The notes under the pieces: generated by a model
Told to the model about the DNA's origin: nothing
The model's input: the letters and a program-made list of their open reading frames with translations, nothing else
The model's database searches: none
Program-made: the position numbers and the translations under genes
From: Marinobacter salexigens
Lineage (GTDB): Bacteria > Pseudomonadota > Gammaproteobacteria > Pseudomonadales > Oleiphilaceae
Assembly (NCBI RefSeq): GCF_018860765.1
Contig: NZ_JAHKPV010000006.1
Location: 194,740-258,739, forward strand
Reading direction: 5' to 3'
DNA: 64,000 nucleotides
Part shown: piece after piece, positions 48,749-58,000 of the stretch
Layout of the letters: each line of letters opens with the position of its first letter
Numbering within the stretch: the first letter of the stretch is position 1

Positions 48749-49612
48749 ATGACAAGCAGCCAAAGAAAGAAATGTCTGGTGGAATTCCAGTTGGCGGAAC
48801 AACCCTTGCGCGCCGGAGAAGTTGCTATTGTAGGCGCCGGCCCGGGCGACCCCGGCCTGCTGACGCTCAGAGCCCTCATGCTGATCCAGCAGGCAGACGC
48901 CATCGTTTACGACCGTCTGGTATCGCCGCAGATCATGGAACTGGTAAACCCGGGCGCAGAGCGAATCCACGTAGGCAAAGCCAGTGGCTGTCATTATGTG
49001 CCTCAGGAAGACACTAATGAGCTACTAGTGCAACTGGCGATAAAGCAGCGCCGCGTTGTGCGCCTGAAAGGCGGGGACCCGTACATTTTCGGCCGTGGCG
49101 GTGAAGAAGCCGAATTTCTCGTGGATAACGACATCGACTTCCAAGTCGTGCCCGGTATTACCTCCGCAGCTGGCTGCGCTTCCTATTGCGGCATTCCGCT
49201 CACACATCGAGATTATGCTCATAGCGTGACCTTCGTAACTGGGCACCGCAAAGCCGACCATACATTAGACCTGAACTGGAAAGTTCTGGCGGCACCAAAG
49301 CAGACCTGCGTGTTTTACATGGGGCTGCATAATGCACCTACCATTGTGCGAGAGCTGATTGCCCACGGCCAGTCCAACGAATGCCCAGTGGCACTGATTG
49401 AGCGTGGCACAACTCCACAGCAGCACATGGCGGTAACCACACTAAAAGACCTTGAAGAGACCATTCGCATGGAAGGTTTTCAGCCACCCACGCTAATCAT
49501 TGTAGGTGAAGTGGTGCAACTGGCGGGAAAGCTTGCACAACCAGCTTTGGCTGGCTGGAATAGCGCATTAATAGGCCCGGTCGCCGCCTCCGCTGCGCAA
49601 CGCCCAGCCTAA
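48749..49612 (+). CDS. nirE: Uroporphyrinogen III C-methyltransferase NirE
   Basis: 287 residues, SUMT family: [40 protein letters not shown] and [14 protein letters not shown]. Feeds the heme d1 route with precorrin-2. Being the nirE rather than cobA/cysG type is inferred from its place between nirJ and nirN. An upstream in-frame start lies inside nirJ. Confidence 0.94.
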   Translation: MTSSQRKKCLVEFQLAEQPLRAGEVAIVGAGPGDPGLLTLRALMLIQQADAIVYDRLVSPQIMELVNPGAERIHVGKASGCHYVPQEDTNELLVQLAIKQRRVVRLKGGDPYIFGRGGEEAEFLVDNDIDFQVVPGITSAAGCASYCGIPLTHRDYAHSVTFVTGHRKADHTLDLNWKVLAAPKQTCVFYMGLHNAPTIVRELIAHGQSNECPVALIERGTTPQQHMAVTTLKDLEETIRMEGFQPPTLIIVGEVVQLAGKLAQPALAGWNSALIGPVAASAAQRPA

Positions 49613-49658
49613 AAAATCAGCCCCGAAACCAATACCAACGCTCCTAACTGGAAACTCG

Positions 49659-51152
49659 ATGCAACAGACTCTTAAAATCCTGATGCTGACCGCAGGTCTG
49701 GTGGCCTCACCCCTGATTGTTGCCAGCACCGATGCGCAAACCGAAGCTTTATACCAGCAACACTGTGCAAGCTGCCACGGCAGCGACAGGCTCGGCGGCA
49801 TGGGCCCGGCCTTGCTTCCAGAAAACCTCTCGCGTCTGAAAAAAGACCAAGCCGAAGATGCCATTCGCAACGGTCGACCTGCAACGCAGATGCTGGGTTT
49901 TGCTGACACACTAAACGCCAAGTCCATAACCGCCTTGGCTGAATACATCTACCAACCACCGGAACAAGAGCCCGTGTGGGGCGAAAACGAAATCACCACC
50001 AGCCACCGGCTGCCCCACCCGGCAGGCTCACTCCCTGACAAGCCAGCCTATAAAGCCGACATGATGAACCTGTTTCTGGTGGTAGAAATCGGTGACCATC
50101 ACGTAACCCTGCTAGACGGCGACAGCATGGAGCCTATTCACCGTTTCGCCAGCCGCTACGCACTGCACGGTGGCCCCAAATACAGCCCTGATGGCCGTTA
50201 CGTGTACTTCGGCTCCCGCGATGGCTGGATTACCAAATACGATCTGTACAACCTCAAAATCGTTGCGGAAATTCGTGCTGGCATCAACATGCGCAACATC
50301 GCTGTGTCCGCTGACGGCGACCATGTAATGGCAGCCAACTACTTGCCTCACACGCTGGTACTGTTCGATGCAAAAAACCTCGACCTGCTGGAGGTTATCT
50401 CCGTTGAAAACAATGCCAAAGAAAGCTCAAGGGTAAGCGCCGTGTACGCAGCCCCACCCCGGAACAGTTTTATCGCCGCCCTGAAAGACATTCCAGAGGC
50501 CTGGGAGGTCACGGTAGAAAACGATCAGGCAAAGGTACGTAGAATGCAGACCGACACCTGGCTAGATGACTTCTTCTTCGATCCCGGCTATCAACACCTC
50601 ATCGGCGCGGCCCGCGACGGCAAGCACGGGCTGGTGATCGACCTGAACACTGGCAAAACCGTTGCCAACCTCCCCCTGCCCGGCATGCCACACCTAGGCT
50701 CGGGCATAACTTGGGAGTATGAGGGCTCACGTGTCATGGCTACACCTCACTTTCGTACTGGCGCCGTTTCCATCATCGACATGGACTCTTGGAAAGTGAT
50801 CAAAACCTTGGAAACAGAAGGCCCCGGCTTCTTCATGCGCAGTCACGAAAACTCCCGCTATGCATGGGTAGACGTCTTCTTCGGCCCAAACAAAGACAAA
50901 GTTCACGTAATCGACAAACAAACTCTCGAAATCGTAGAAACTCTCCAACCGGCCCCCGGGAAAGTAGCCGCCCATGTTGAATTCGACCGCTACGGCGAAA
51001 AACTGCTGCTGAGCATCTGGGATGAAGAAGGCGCCGTGATCGTCTACGACGCCGAAACTCTGGAGGAAGAAAAGCGAATCCCGATGAACAAGCCATCGGG
51101 AAAATACAACGTGTGGAACAAGATCAACTACGAAGAAGGAACTAGCCACTAA
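49659..51152 (+). CDS. nirN: Dihydro-heme d1 dehydrogenase NirN
   Basis: 497 residues with a signal peptide (about 1-26), one heme c (CASCH: C36, C39, H40) and a NirS-like propeller. Introduces the acrylate double bond in the last step of heme d1 synthesis and hands the cofactor to NirS. The end SGKYNVWNKINYEE mirrors that of NirS, showing common origin. Ends the nir operon. Confidence 0.94.
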   Translation: MQQTLKILMLTAGLVASPLIVASTDAQTEALYQQHCASCHGSDRLGGMGPALLPENLSRLKKDQAEDAIRNGRPATQMLGFADTLNAKSITALAEYIYQPPEQEPVWGENEITTSHRLPHPAGSLPDKPAYKADMMNLFLVVEIGDHHVTLLDGDSMEPIHRFASRYALHGGPKYSPDGRYVYFGSRDGWITKYDLYNLKIVAEIRAGINMRNIAVSADGDHVMAANYLPHTLVLFDAKNLDLLEVISVENNAKESSRVSAVYAAPPRNSFIAALKDIPEAWEVTVENDQAKVRRMQTDTWLDDFFFDPGYQHLIGAARDGKHGLVIDLNTGKTVANLPLPGMPHLGSGITWEYEGSRVMATPHFRTGAVSIIDMDSWKVIKTLETEGPGFFMRSHENSRYAWVDVFFGPNKDKVHVIDKQTLEIVETLQPAPGKVAAHVEFDRYGEKLLLSIWDEEGAVIVYDAETLEEEKRIPMNKPSGKYNVWNKINYEEGTSH

Positions 51153-51158
51153 CGTGCG

Positions 51159-51198
51159 GAGTTGGGAAGCCGGCTCAGGTTTTCAGCCGGCCCAACTC
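51159..51198. terminator. Bidirectional hairpin between nirN and the Cache chemoreceptor
   Basis: GAGTTGG plus GCCGGCT (51159-51165, 51169-51175) pairs with AGCCGGC plus CCAACTC (51185-51198): 14 base pairs with a three-base bulge and a nine-base loop containing TTTT. It includes the last codons of the chemoreceptor gene. Confidence 0.65.
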
Positions 51199-53301
51199 AC
51201 TTTCTAATATTTCAACCTCGCCATCGAGAGACTCGCCACTACGCCTTGCTCGCTGCGCAAGTTCGCGCAGATCACTGGCTGCATCACCAATCGTCGTTAG
51301 ATTACGGTTGATTTCTTCACTGACCGAGCTTTGCTCTTCGGCAGCAGTTGCTACCTGAGTGACATGCTCAACAATCGTGCCGATGCGCGTCACTACCGAT
51401 GCCAGTGAGTGACCAGCCTCTCGGGTGCCATCGACAGCCATACTGGCACGATCAACGCCAGCATTGATAACCGATACGGTCTGGCGAACTTCCTGCTGCA
51501 GGCCGTCGATCATTTGACTGATTTCATCGGTTGATTGCCGCGTACGCGATGCCAAAGTGCGCACTTCATCGGCAACCACAGCAAATCCACGGCCCTGCTC
51601 ACCAGCCCGAGCCGCTTCAATAGCGGCATTGAGTGCCAGTAAATTAGTTTGTTCAGCAATGCCCCGAATTACATCAAGAATGCGGTTGATCTCATCGCTG
51701 CGACTAGCAACGTGACCAATTGCCTCGCTGGCATCACTCATATCACTAGCCAAGGCGCTTACGCCTTCAACTGCGGAACCTAGCGTGGTCTGCGTAAAGC
51801 GAATGCCATCCTGAGCCATACGGGCATTTTCAGCAGATTCACCGGCAAACCCGGCCACTTCACCTGCCGCTGCCGACATTTCATTCATCGCAGTAACCAC
51901 GCTGTCTACCTCACGGTGCTGCCTTGCCGTGTTTTCCTCAGTATCGCGGGCAATGGCACCAACATCTGATGCCTGCTCATGCACACGAACGTTCACGGCT
52001 TTCAGGTCATTGATCATCTCTCTAAGGCGCGCTAGGAAAGCATTAAAACCGCCAGCGAGTTCAATCAGCTCGGCATGGGTATCAATATCAAGTTCGCGGG
52101 TCAGGTCGCCTTCGGCGCTACTAAGGTTGTTCATCCGGTCACGGATTACCTCCAGCGGCCGGATTACAGAACGCACCATCACAATTAATACCAATACCGA
52201 AAAAACAGACACCACAATGCCCACCAATAGTTGCCGTTGAGCCGTTGCAGACACCTCATCCGAAAGCAGCGTGGTGATCTGGCTGAGTTCGGCCAGCGCC
52301 GCCGCGCGAGGCAACTCAATCAATAGTGACCACTCCCGTCCAGTGTCGGCAACACGAATAGGGTAGGAGACGGCCAGCGTTTCGCCATCATCGTAACGGC
52401 CACCAGATCGATGCAACTCACCCATTTCCCTGGCCAGTTCTGGCATGACCTCTGTTAATGGTCGTGCCAAAGCTTGATCATAATGGCTGCTTGCAACGAT
52501 TAAACCTTTCTCGCTCAGAAGGGTGACGCGTGATTGCCCGTTATAAACCTGATCGCTGACGGACTTAACAGTGCCCTGCAGGGTATCAAGATTAATGTCG
52601 ACACCCACAACACCGGCAAAGTCACTGCCATTCATAACCGGCACAACCAGTGTGGTAACCAGCTTGCTGTAGCCCTCCTCAATCTCATAGGTATAAGGCT
52701 CCATAATGCAACTGGCCTTGGTTTCCATCGGGCAGAAGTACCATTCCGCCTCACGGATCCCAAACTCGTTCAGGGTTTCGTCATATTTCTCATTTGCATC
52801 AGAAACCCGCTCAAACTGAACATCTCCGGCACGATCGCGGAAATAGTATATTTCCAAGGTGCCACTGTCGCTGCTGTGCTCTTCAACACCACCGGTGAAG
52901 TAGCGGTCTTGGCCATCGTAAGCATCAGGCTCAAACTGGGCGTATATGGTGCTGAGATCTTTTTCTGCCCTCAATAATGAACCCACTGCCTCAGACATCG
53001 CGCTGCGGCTGATGCGCGTAGAGCTATCGGCGGCTATGTTTTTTTCAACAATATTCCGCATCACTCCCGGAACTTTGAACGCCGCATTAAATTTGCCACT
53101 TACCTGCTCGCCAAATTCACCTGCGGTTGCTGCCAGACGGTCCATCACAATACTTTGCACCAGCGTGCTAGTGTCCGAGGACAGGCTTTTTTCCATCTGG
53201 CTAAGCGACATTTGCGCCGTGATCGTCATGCTGACGCCCATTATCAGCAATATGCTGACGACCAGCGCATAGAGCTTGAGCTTAAGCGATAGCTTTTTCA
53301 T
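51175..53301 (-). CDS. Methyl-accepting chemotaxis protein with periplasmic Cache domain
   Basis: 708 residues from the ATG at 53301 (MKKLSLKLKL). TM1 about 9-29; a long double-Cache-like ligand domain about 40-330 (FAGVVGVDINLDTLQ, VASSHYDQ, YPIRVADTGREWSLLIELPR); TM2 about 360-380; HAMP; then the MCP signalling hairpin [20 protein letters not shown]. Ligand unknown, perhaps an organic acid or amino acid. Convergent with nirN. Confidence 0.9.
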   Translation of the reverse strand: MKKLSLKLKLYALVVSILLIMGVSMTITAQMSLSQMEKSLSSDTSTLVQSIVMDRLAATAGEFGEQVSGKFNAAFKVPGVMRNIVEKNIAADSSTRISRSAMSEAVGSLLRAEKDLSTIYAQFEPDAYDGQDRYFTGGVEEHSSDSGTLEIYYFRDRAGDVQFERVSDANEKYDETLNEFGIREAEWYFCPMETKASCIMEPYTYEIEEGYSKLVTTLVVPVMNGSDFAGVVGVDINLDTLQGTVKSVSDQVYNGQSRVTLLSEKGLIVASSHYDQALARPLTEVMPELAREMGELHRSGGRYDDGETLAVSYPIRVADTGREWSLLIELPRAAALAELSQITTLLSDEVSATAQRQLLVGIVVSVFSVLVLIVMVRSVIRPLEVIRDRMNNLSSAEGDLTRELDIDTHAELIELAGGFNAFLARLREMINDLKAVNVRVHEQASDVGAIARDTEENTARQHREVDSVVTAMNEMSAAAGEVAGFAGESAENARMAQDGIRFTQTTLGSAVEGVSALASDMSDASEAIGHVASRSDEINRILDVIRGIAEQTNLLALNAAIEAARAGEQGRGFAVVADEVRTLASRTRQSTDEISQMIDGLQQEVRQTVSVINAGVDRASMAVDGTREAGHSLASVVTRIGTIVEHVTQVATAAEEQSSVSEEINRNLTTIGDAASDLRELAQRARRSGESLDGEVEILESELGRLKT

Positions 53302-53589
53302 ACTTCCGATACCTTCCGGAGGGCGATAATCAATCGGTGCGTATAAACTCAATGAGTTTCGTATAAGGAGTGCTATCGACCGTCGAGTTGATCGCTTTAG
53401 GTAAAATTGCTGTGTTCGTATAACGGACGCTCACCCAAAACGTAAAACTTGCAGCGCACATTTATTGGGAATTAGGCCAAAGCCACTGGGCCTATATCGA
53501 GCGAATGAAAAAGCCTTAATGATTTAAGTCATTTCCTGTAGCCTCTCTCTGTTAGGATAATTGACACATATTCCAATGGCGACTTCGCA

Positions 53590-54291
53590 ATGACCCGCAC
53601 CTTCAAAACCGACGTGGCTTCATCTCCCTGCATGCTCGGGGAGAGCAACCCGGATATCATCCCCCATGAATCAGCACCAGAATCGGTGGCCCTTCTCAAT
53701 GGGCTCAGCCGGGTATTCGGAATAAGACTCACCGAAAAACAGGACACGCCTGACACCCGGTTTTTAAGCGACCTAACACGACTGTTTCACCAACGCCGGG
53801 TCGACGCAGAAGCGCAAATGGAAAAGCATGACACGCCTTGGGCCAACGTATACCTTATTCAGTACGGTATTATGCGCCTGTTCCGGGAAGCGCCAAGCGG
53901 CAAAGTAGCGGTGCACCATTTCTTTACCGAAGGCGATATGGTGTGGCCGGTGTTTGGTCGCAGCCGTACAGTTCGCAACACTCTCTGCCTCACAACCGTC
54001 ACGCCCGCTACAGTCTGGGTTGCAGACTTCGCAGCTTTTCGAGCCGCTATTCACGCTCATGGCGAAGGTCTCTGGCCTCAATTTGCCATGGCCCTGACCG
54101 AAGAACTGGCAGAGCTGACCAGCATGCGGGAGTTCCGCAAGCACACCATGTCGGCCAAAGAACGCTATCACTTGCTTTTGGAAGAATATCCAGAGCTAGT
54201 AAAGCGCGTGCCGGACAACCAGCTGGCCTCATGGCTCGGCGTTGTACCTGCAACATTCTCCAGACTCAAAACGGGTGCTATAAAGGGATAA
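53590..54291 (+). CDS. Crp/Fnr-family regulator without Fnr-type cluster or recognition Glu
   Basis: 233 residues: N-terminal extension, cyclic-nucleotide-binding-like beta roll (about 60-155), dimer helix and a C-terminal winged helix. It has only C14 and C133, so no oxygen-sensing cluster. In the recognition helix, Fnr-type ExxSR reads A221-T-F-S224-R225, lacking the Glu that contacts the TTGAT box. It may thus not bind Anr boxes, unlike Dnr. Its place next to the nir genes suggests, but does not show, a part in denitrification control. Confidence 0.82.
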   Translation: MTRTFKTDVASSPCMLGESNPDIIPHESAPESVALLNGLSRVFGIRLTEKQDTPDTRFLSDLTRLFHQRRVDAEAQMEKHDTPWANVYLIQYGIMRLFREAPSGKVAVHHFFTEGDMVWPVFGRSRTVRNTLCLTTVTPATVWVADFAAFRAAIHAHGEGLWPQFAMALTEELAELTSMREFRKHTMSAKERYHLLLEEYPELVKRVPDNQLASWLGVVPATFSRLKTGAIKG

Positions 54292-54422
54292 CACCACAAC
54301 TACTCTCATGGATGCCCAGCACAGGCTTGGTTTGAGAGGGTACTGATAGCGTCACAGAAGGGTGGGTTTAGTTTTTTACCTTATTATCGGGCGAGCTAGT
54401 ATGCGACTTCTGTAAAGCAAAT

Positions 54423-54458
54423 AAGCGCAGAGACTGCCTATTAACAATCTCTGCGCTT
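54423..54458. terminator. Bidirectional intrinsic terminator
   Basis: AAGCGCAGAGA (54423-54433) and TCTCTGCGCTT (54448-54458) form an 11-bp stem with a 14-base loop. TTTT ends the hairpin on the plus strand, and TTATTTG follows on the minus strand, so it can end both the Crp/Fnr gene and dctP. Confidence 0.75.
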
Positions 54459-54486
54459 TTGCAACGTCTAGTTCAAACGGTGAGTC

Positions 54487-55638
54487 TTACTGTCCGTAGG
54501 TGTCCACATTTACCTTAGAGTACACCTCATCCCAATAAACCTGCGTTAGCTCTTCGCTGGTATCTACTCCTTTCACAAGCTCTACCCACTTGGTCAGCAA
54601 CGTGCGAAATGACTCAACCAGTTGTGCTGATGACGTCAGGCTATGGGTCTCAGCATACTTGGTAGCGACAGCCTTGATATCCTGCTCGATAAAATCACGG
54701 GTTACTTTCACTAGACCTGCATCAGGCTCGTGGATTTCAATTCCTTGCTCTTCAGCTGTTTTCATATTCGTCATTGCTGTTTGGGCATACCCCCAGCTCA
54801 GAGCACTGGCATGCGCAGCAGAAGCATGGAGCATCGTGCTGCGTTCGCTGGGCGTCAGGCTTTTCCATACGTCCAAATTGATATTGTTGGCAACCCCGGA
54901 GAAAACACCGCCAGGCATATTCGGAGTCATGTCAGAAGTAACTTCCATCAGCTTTACGATGGTTAGCTCAGGCGCAGAATGCACACTGCAATCCACCACA
55001 CCTTGACTTAGAGCTTCGTATGTTTCGTGTTGCGGGATAGATACAGGCGTTGCCCCAACTGCATTGGCCCAGCGTGCCCATTGGGCACCGCCTATGCGCA
55101 GACGTTTACCTTTAATTTCTTCCAACGTTCTAACTGGCGTGTTGCAAATAAGGAAGTATGACGATGTTCCACCGCCTCCCAGAAACAGTTGATTCTGTTG
55201 CTCGTATTCGTTTACACAGCTTGGGCAATTAAAGAAAACATATTCAGCCATGGCTCCGGCAAAGGCCAAGCCTACCTTTTCCGTGGGCGCGCCGGTCATT
55301 TCAATGAGCATTGTGAGTTCAGTGGCGAGATTAGTACTTGGGAACTCAGACGGGAAGTAAGGCGTCAGAACCAGCCCACTGTCGGCCATACCGTCTCGAA
55401 TACCTGGCGGAATTTCGCTGAAGCTCAATAGCGACTGCGCATACACTTTTGCAGTCAGATCACCGCCGGAGTTGTCTTGAACATCTTTCGCAAAAACCTC
55501 CGCAGCCTTAGCACCTATGGAGCCTGTGGAATAGCCGGTTGCATAGCTCAGCTGCTTTGCTTCAACAGCGCTGGTCATAGCGATACCTGCCAGAATTGCA
55601 GGAAGCACTCCACGTCTAAGCATGTTAGGACAGTTCAT
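54487..55638 (-). CDS. dctP: TRAP transporter periplasmic binding protein DctP
   Basis: 383 residues with a signal peptide (about 1-29) and the DctP fold; the ligand-binding Arg segment is LEEIKGKRLRIGG. Cys pairs (NCPSC) near the middle are unusual for the family. The ATG at 55638 follows GGAGAATAAC. Its membrane partners DctQ and DctM are 5.4 kb away beyond aacS and the regulator. The substrate is probably a small organic acid processed by the neighbouring CoA ligase (inference). Confidence 0.9.
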   Translation of the reverse strand: MNCPNMLRRGVLPAILAGIAMTSAVEAKQLSYATGYSTGSIGAKAAEVFAKDVQDNSGGDLTAKVYAQSLLSFSEIPPGIRDGMADSGLVLTPYFPSEFPSTNLATELTMLIEMTGAPTEKVGLAFAGAMAEYVFFNCPSCVNEYEQQNQLFLGGGGTSSYFLICNTPVRTLEEIKGKRLRIGGAQWARWANAVGATPVSIPQHETYEALSQGVVDCSVHSAPELTIVKLMEVTSDMTPNMPGGVFSGVANNINLDVWKSLTPSERSTMLHASAAHASALSWGYAQTAMTNMKTAEEQGIEIHEPDAGLVKVTRDFIEQDIKAVATKYAETHSLTSSAQLVESFRTLLTKWVELVKGVDTSEELTQVYWDEVYSKVNVDTYGQ

Positions 55639-55755
55639 TGTTATTCTCCTGTATACGTTCAATTTTTTATAGTCAGGTGCATAAGTGCGCCAGCCTTAAT
55701 CATCGAGAGTTCGCACCGGCCGTAACATGTTGAAAGCAAATCACACTCTTCGACA

Positions 55756-55771
55756 TCGTCGGAAGCGACGA
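55756..55771. promoter_or_regulatory. Putative operator copy 1 (TCGTCGG-N4-GACGA)
   Basis: TCGTCGGAAGCGACGA; perfect inverted half sites TCGTC and GACGA around six bases. Centre about 125 bases before dctP. One of three near-identical copies, all in the regulatory regions of this module. Confidence 0.7.
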
Positions 55772-55840
55772 ATCTTTCGTTAGCGTACCCCCCATCCCAA
55801 CCAAGCCTCTTTGTTAACCAGCGGAAGTAGACGGTGTTTT

Positions 55841-55856
55841 TCGTCGGTTCAGACGA
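55841..55856. promoter_or_regulatory. Putative operator copy 2 (TCGTCGG-N4-GACGA)
   Basis: TCGTCGGTTCAGACGA; same half sites and spacing. Centre about 107 bases before aacS. The remainder of the 317-base dctP/aacS gap shows no gene. Confidence 0.7.
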
Positions 55857-55955
55857 TGTCTGTTGCACGGTCATAGAATCATTATGAGTAGGGGTTCCAA
55901 GGGGCGAGCTGTGCGCACCTCCCCGTCAACAACAAAATATGCTAGAGGTTCTAAA

Positions 55956-57932
55956 ATGACAGCAGTCACTCCCAAACCGCTGTGGCAGCCAAGCCAAACA
56001 CGCATCGAGCAGAGCCAAATCAAAGGTTTCATGGATTGGCTGGGCGAGAAAAAATCGTTGCACTTCAGTGATTACAATTCCCTTTGGGAATGGTCAGTAG
56101 AGTCTCTGGAGGACTTTTGGGCAGCGTTCTGGGAATTTTATGATATTCAATCGACCACCCCTTACCGAAGCGTTCTGAGCACTCACGAAATGCCGGGCGC
56201 TGCATGGTTTGAAGGCGCACGGCTAAATTTCGCGGAGCAAGCTTTTCGTTTTCATCATGAAAATTCCGATCGTGCAGCCATCATCTCTCGCTCAGAAATA
56301 CGTCCGACCGAAACCATCTCCTGGGCCGAGATGCGCAGCCAGATCGCATCTGTCGCATTTACCTTAAGGCAAATGGGGGTAGAGCCAGGCGACCGGGTTG
56401 TTGCCTACCTCCCTAACATTCCTGAAGCAGTAATCGCGTTTTATGCTTGTGCAAGCATCGGTGCTATCTGGTCAAGCTGCTCACCCGATATGGGGGTGCG
56501 CAGCGTAACAGATCGTTTTCGCCAGATTGATCCAAAAGTCTTGCTGGCCGTGGACGGCTACAAGTACGGAGGAAAGGACTTCGATAGGCTTGAGGTTCTG
56601 AAAAACCTCAAAATCGAACTGCCTACGTTGGAGAACGTGATTCTTCTCCCCTATCTCAATCCAGAAGCCCGCCTTGAGAATGCAACCTTATGGGACGACT
56701 TACTGGGGCATGATGTTCCAATGAAATTTGAGCACCTGCCCTTCGACCACCCTCTATGGATAGTCTATTCATCAGGAACGACAGGGATGCCGAAGCCCAT
56801 TGTTCATGGCCATGGGGGCGCCTTACTTGAAGGCATGCTCGGCCACGGCCTCCACTTGGATTTGGGCAAACAGGATCGCTACATGTGGTTTTCAACCACT
56901 GGCTGGATTATGTGGAACTGTCAGATCAGCGGCCTTTTGGTTGGCGCGACCATTTGCCTGTTTGATGGTAATCCGGGATATCCCGATTTAGGGACTCTTT
57001 GGCGATATGCCGAAGAAGCCGAAGTAACCTTTTTTGGAGCTGGCGCGGCCTATTATCTAAGCTGCCTAAAAGCCGGTGTTGAGCTCGACAATATTGCGGA
57101 CCTCAAGCACATTCGCTCCATTGGTTCAACTGGCTCTCCATTACCCGAGCAAGGATACAAATGGATTAATGAGCAGTTTGAAGACGTACTGATTGCTCCC
57201 ATCAGCGGAGGCACAGACGTCGCTGCATTTTATGTAGGCTCCTGTCCGATCATGCCACTTTATGAAGGTGAAATGCAGTGTCGTACATTAGGCACAGCTG
57301 TTTACGCTATGGATGACAACGGAGAGATCATAGAAAACGAAGTTGGCGAGCTGGTCGTCACTAAACCAATGCCATCCATGCCCCTATATTTTTGGGGCGA
57401 TGTCGATGGGCGACGCTATCACGAAAGCTATTTCGACGTATTCCCGAAGCTATGGAGACATGGAGACTGGATTCGGATAACTCCCCGTGGTGGGGCAGTC
57501 ATTTACGGCAGATCAGATACCACGATCAATCGTCAGGGTATTCGAATGGGCACCAGCGAAATATATCGCGTTGTAGAGGAAGCTCCGGAAGTTGTGGACA
57601 GTCTGGTGGTAGATTTGGAATATCTGGGACGCGATCCGTACATGCCGTTGTTCGTGGTGCTTCGAGAAGGCATGGAGTTAACGAGCGCGCTTGACCAGCG
57701 TATTCGTAACGCCATACGCACCAACCTTTCAGCTCGACATGTACCAAATGACATAATCGATGTGACTGAAATACCTCGGACTTTGACGGGTAAGAAAATG
57801 GAACTGCCGGTTAAAAAGCTATTGCAGGGAGCTCCAATGGATAGCGTTGCTAACCCCGACGCCATGGCTAACCCGGATAGTCTTTGTTATTTTGCCGAGT
57901 TTGCGAAACAGAAAAAGACTGCCATTGCTTAG
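55956..57932 (+). CDS. aacS: Acetoacetyl-CoA synthetase (AMP-forming)
   Basis: 658 residues of the ANL adenylating superfamily: an N-terminal acetyl-CoA synthetase-type cap, the P-loop-like YSSGTTGMPKPIVH, TTGWIMWNCQISGL, ISGGTDVAAFYVG and the C-terminal LTGKKMELPVKKL with catalytic Lys. Overall pattern is that of acetoacetate-CoA ligases: acetoacetate + CoA + ATP to acetoacetyl-CoA. The ATG at 55956 is used because the protein family begins there. Divergent from dctP across two operator copies. A related acid cannot be excluded as substrate. Confidence 0.88.
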   Translation: MTAVTPKPLWQPSQTRIEQSQIKGFMDWLGEKKSLHFSDYNSLWEWSVESLEDFWAAFWEFYDIQSTTPYRSVLSTHEMPGAAWFEGARLNFAEQAFRFHHENSDRAAIISRSEIRPTETISWAEMRSQIASVAFTLRQMGVEPGDRVVAYLPNIPEAVIAFYACASIGAIWSSCSPDMGVRSVTDRFRQIDPKVLLAVDGYKYGGKDFDRLEVLKNLKIELPTLENVILLPYLNPEARLENATLWDDLLGHDVPMKFEHLPFDHPLWIVYSSGTTGMPKPIVHGHGGALLEGMLGHGLHLDLGKQDRYMWFSTTGWIMWNCQISGLLVGATICLFDGNPGYPDLGTLWRYAEEAEVTFFGAGAAYYLSCLKAGVELDNIADLKHIRSIGSTGSPLPEQGYKWINEQFEDVLIAPISGGTDVAAFYVGSCPIMPLYEGEMQCRTLGTAVYAMDDNGEIIENEVGELVVTKPMPSMPLYFWGDVDGRRYHESYFDVFPKLWRHGDWIRITPRGGAVIYGRSDTTINRQGIRMGTSEIYRVVEEAPEVVDSLVVDLEYLGRDPYMPLFVVLREGMELTSALDQRIRNAIRTNLSARHVPNDIIDVTEIPRTLTGKKMELPVKKLLQGAPMDSVANPDAMANPDSLCYFAEFAKQKKTAIA

Positions 57933-57950
57933 AGAGACCGCCTCAGGGTG

Positions 57951-57980
57951 CCGCAGGCTCTTGATTTAAAGCCTGCGGCT
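57951..57980. terminator. Hairpin between convergent aacS and luxR-type gene
   Basis: GCCGCAGGCT (57951-57960) and AGCCTGCGGC (57971-57980) pair perfectly over ten bases; loop CTTGATTTAA. No T-tract. Confidence 0.55.
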
Positions 57981-58000
57981 CCCTGTAAGTGACAGATGCG

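Noticed and set aside
53561..53589. TTGACA as a -35 element of the Crp/Fnr gene
   Set aside because: No matching -10 at 16-18 bases; the ATG follows too closely.
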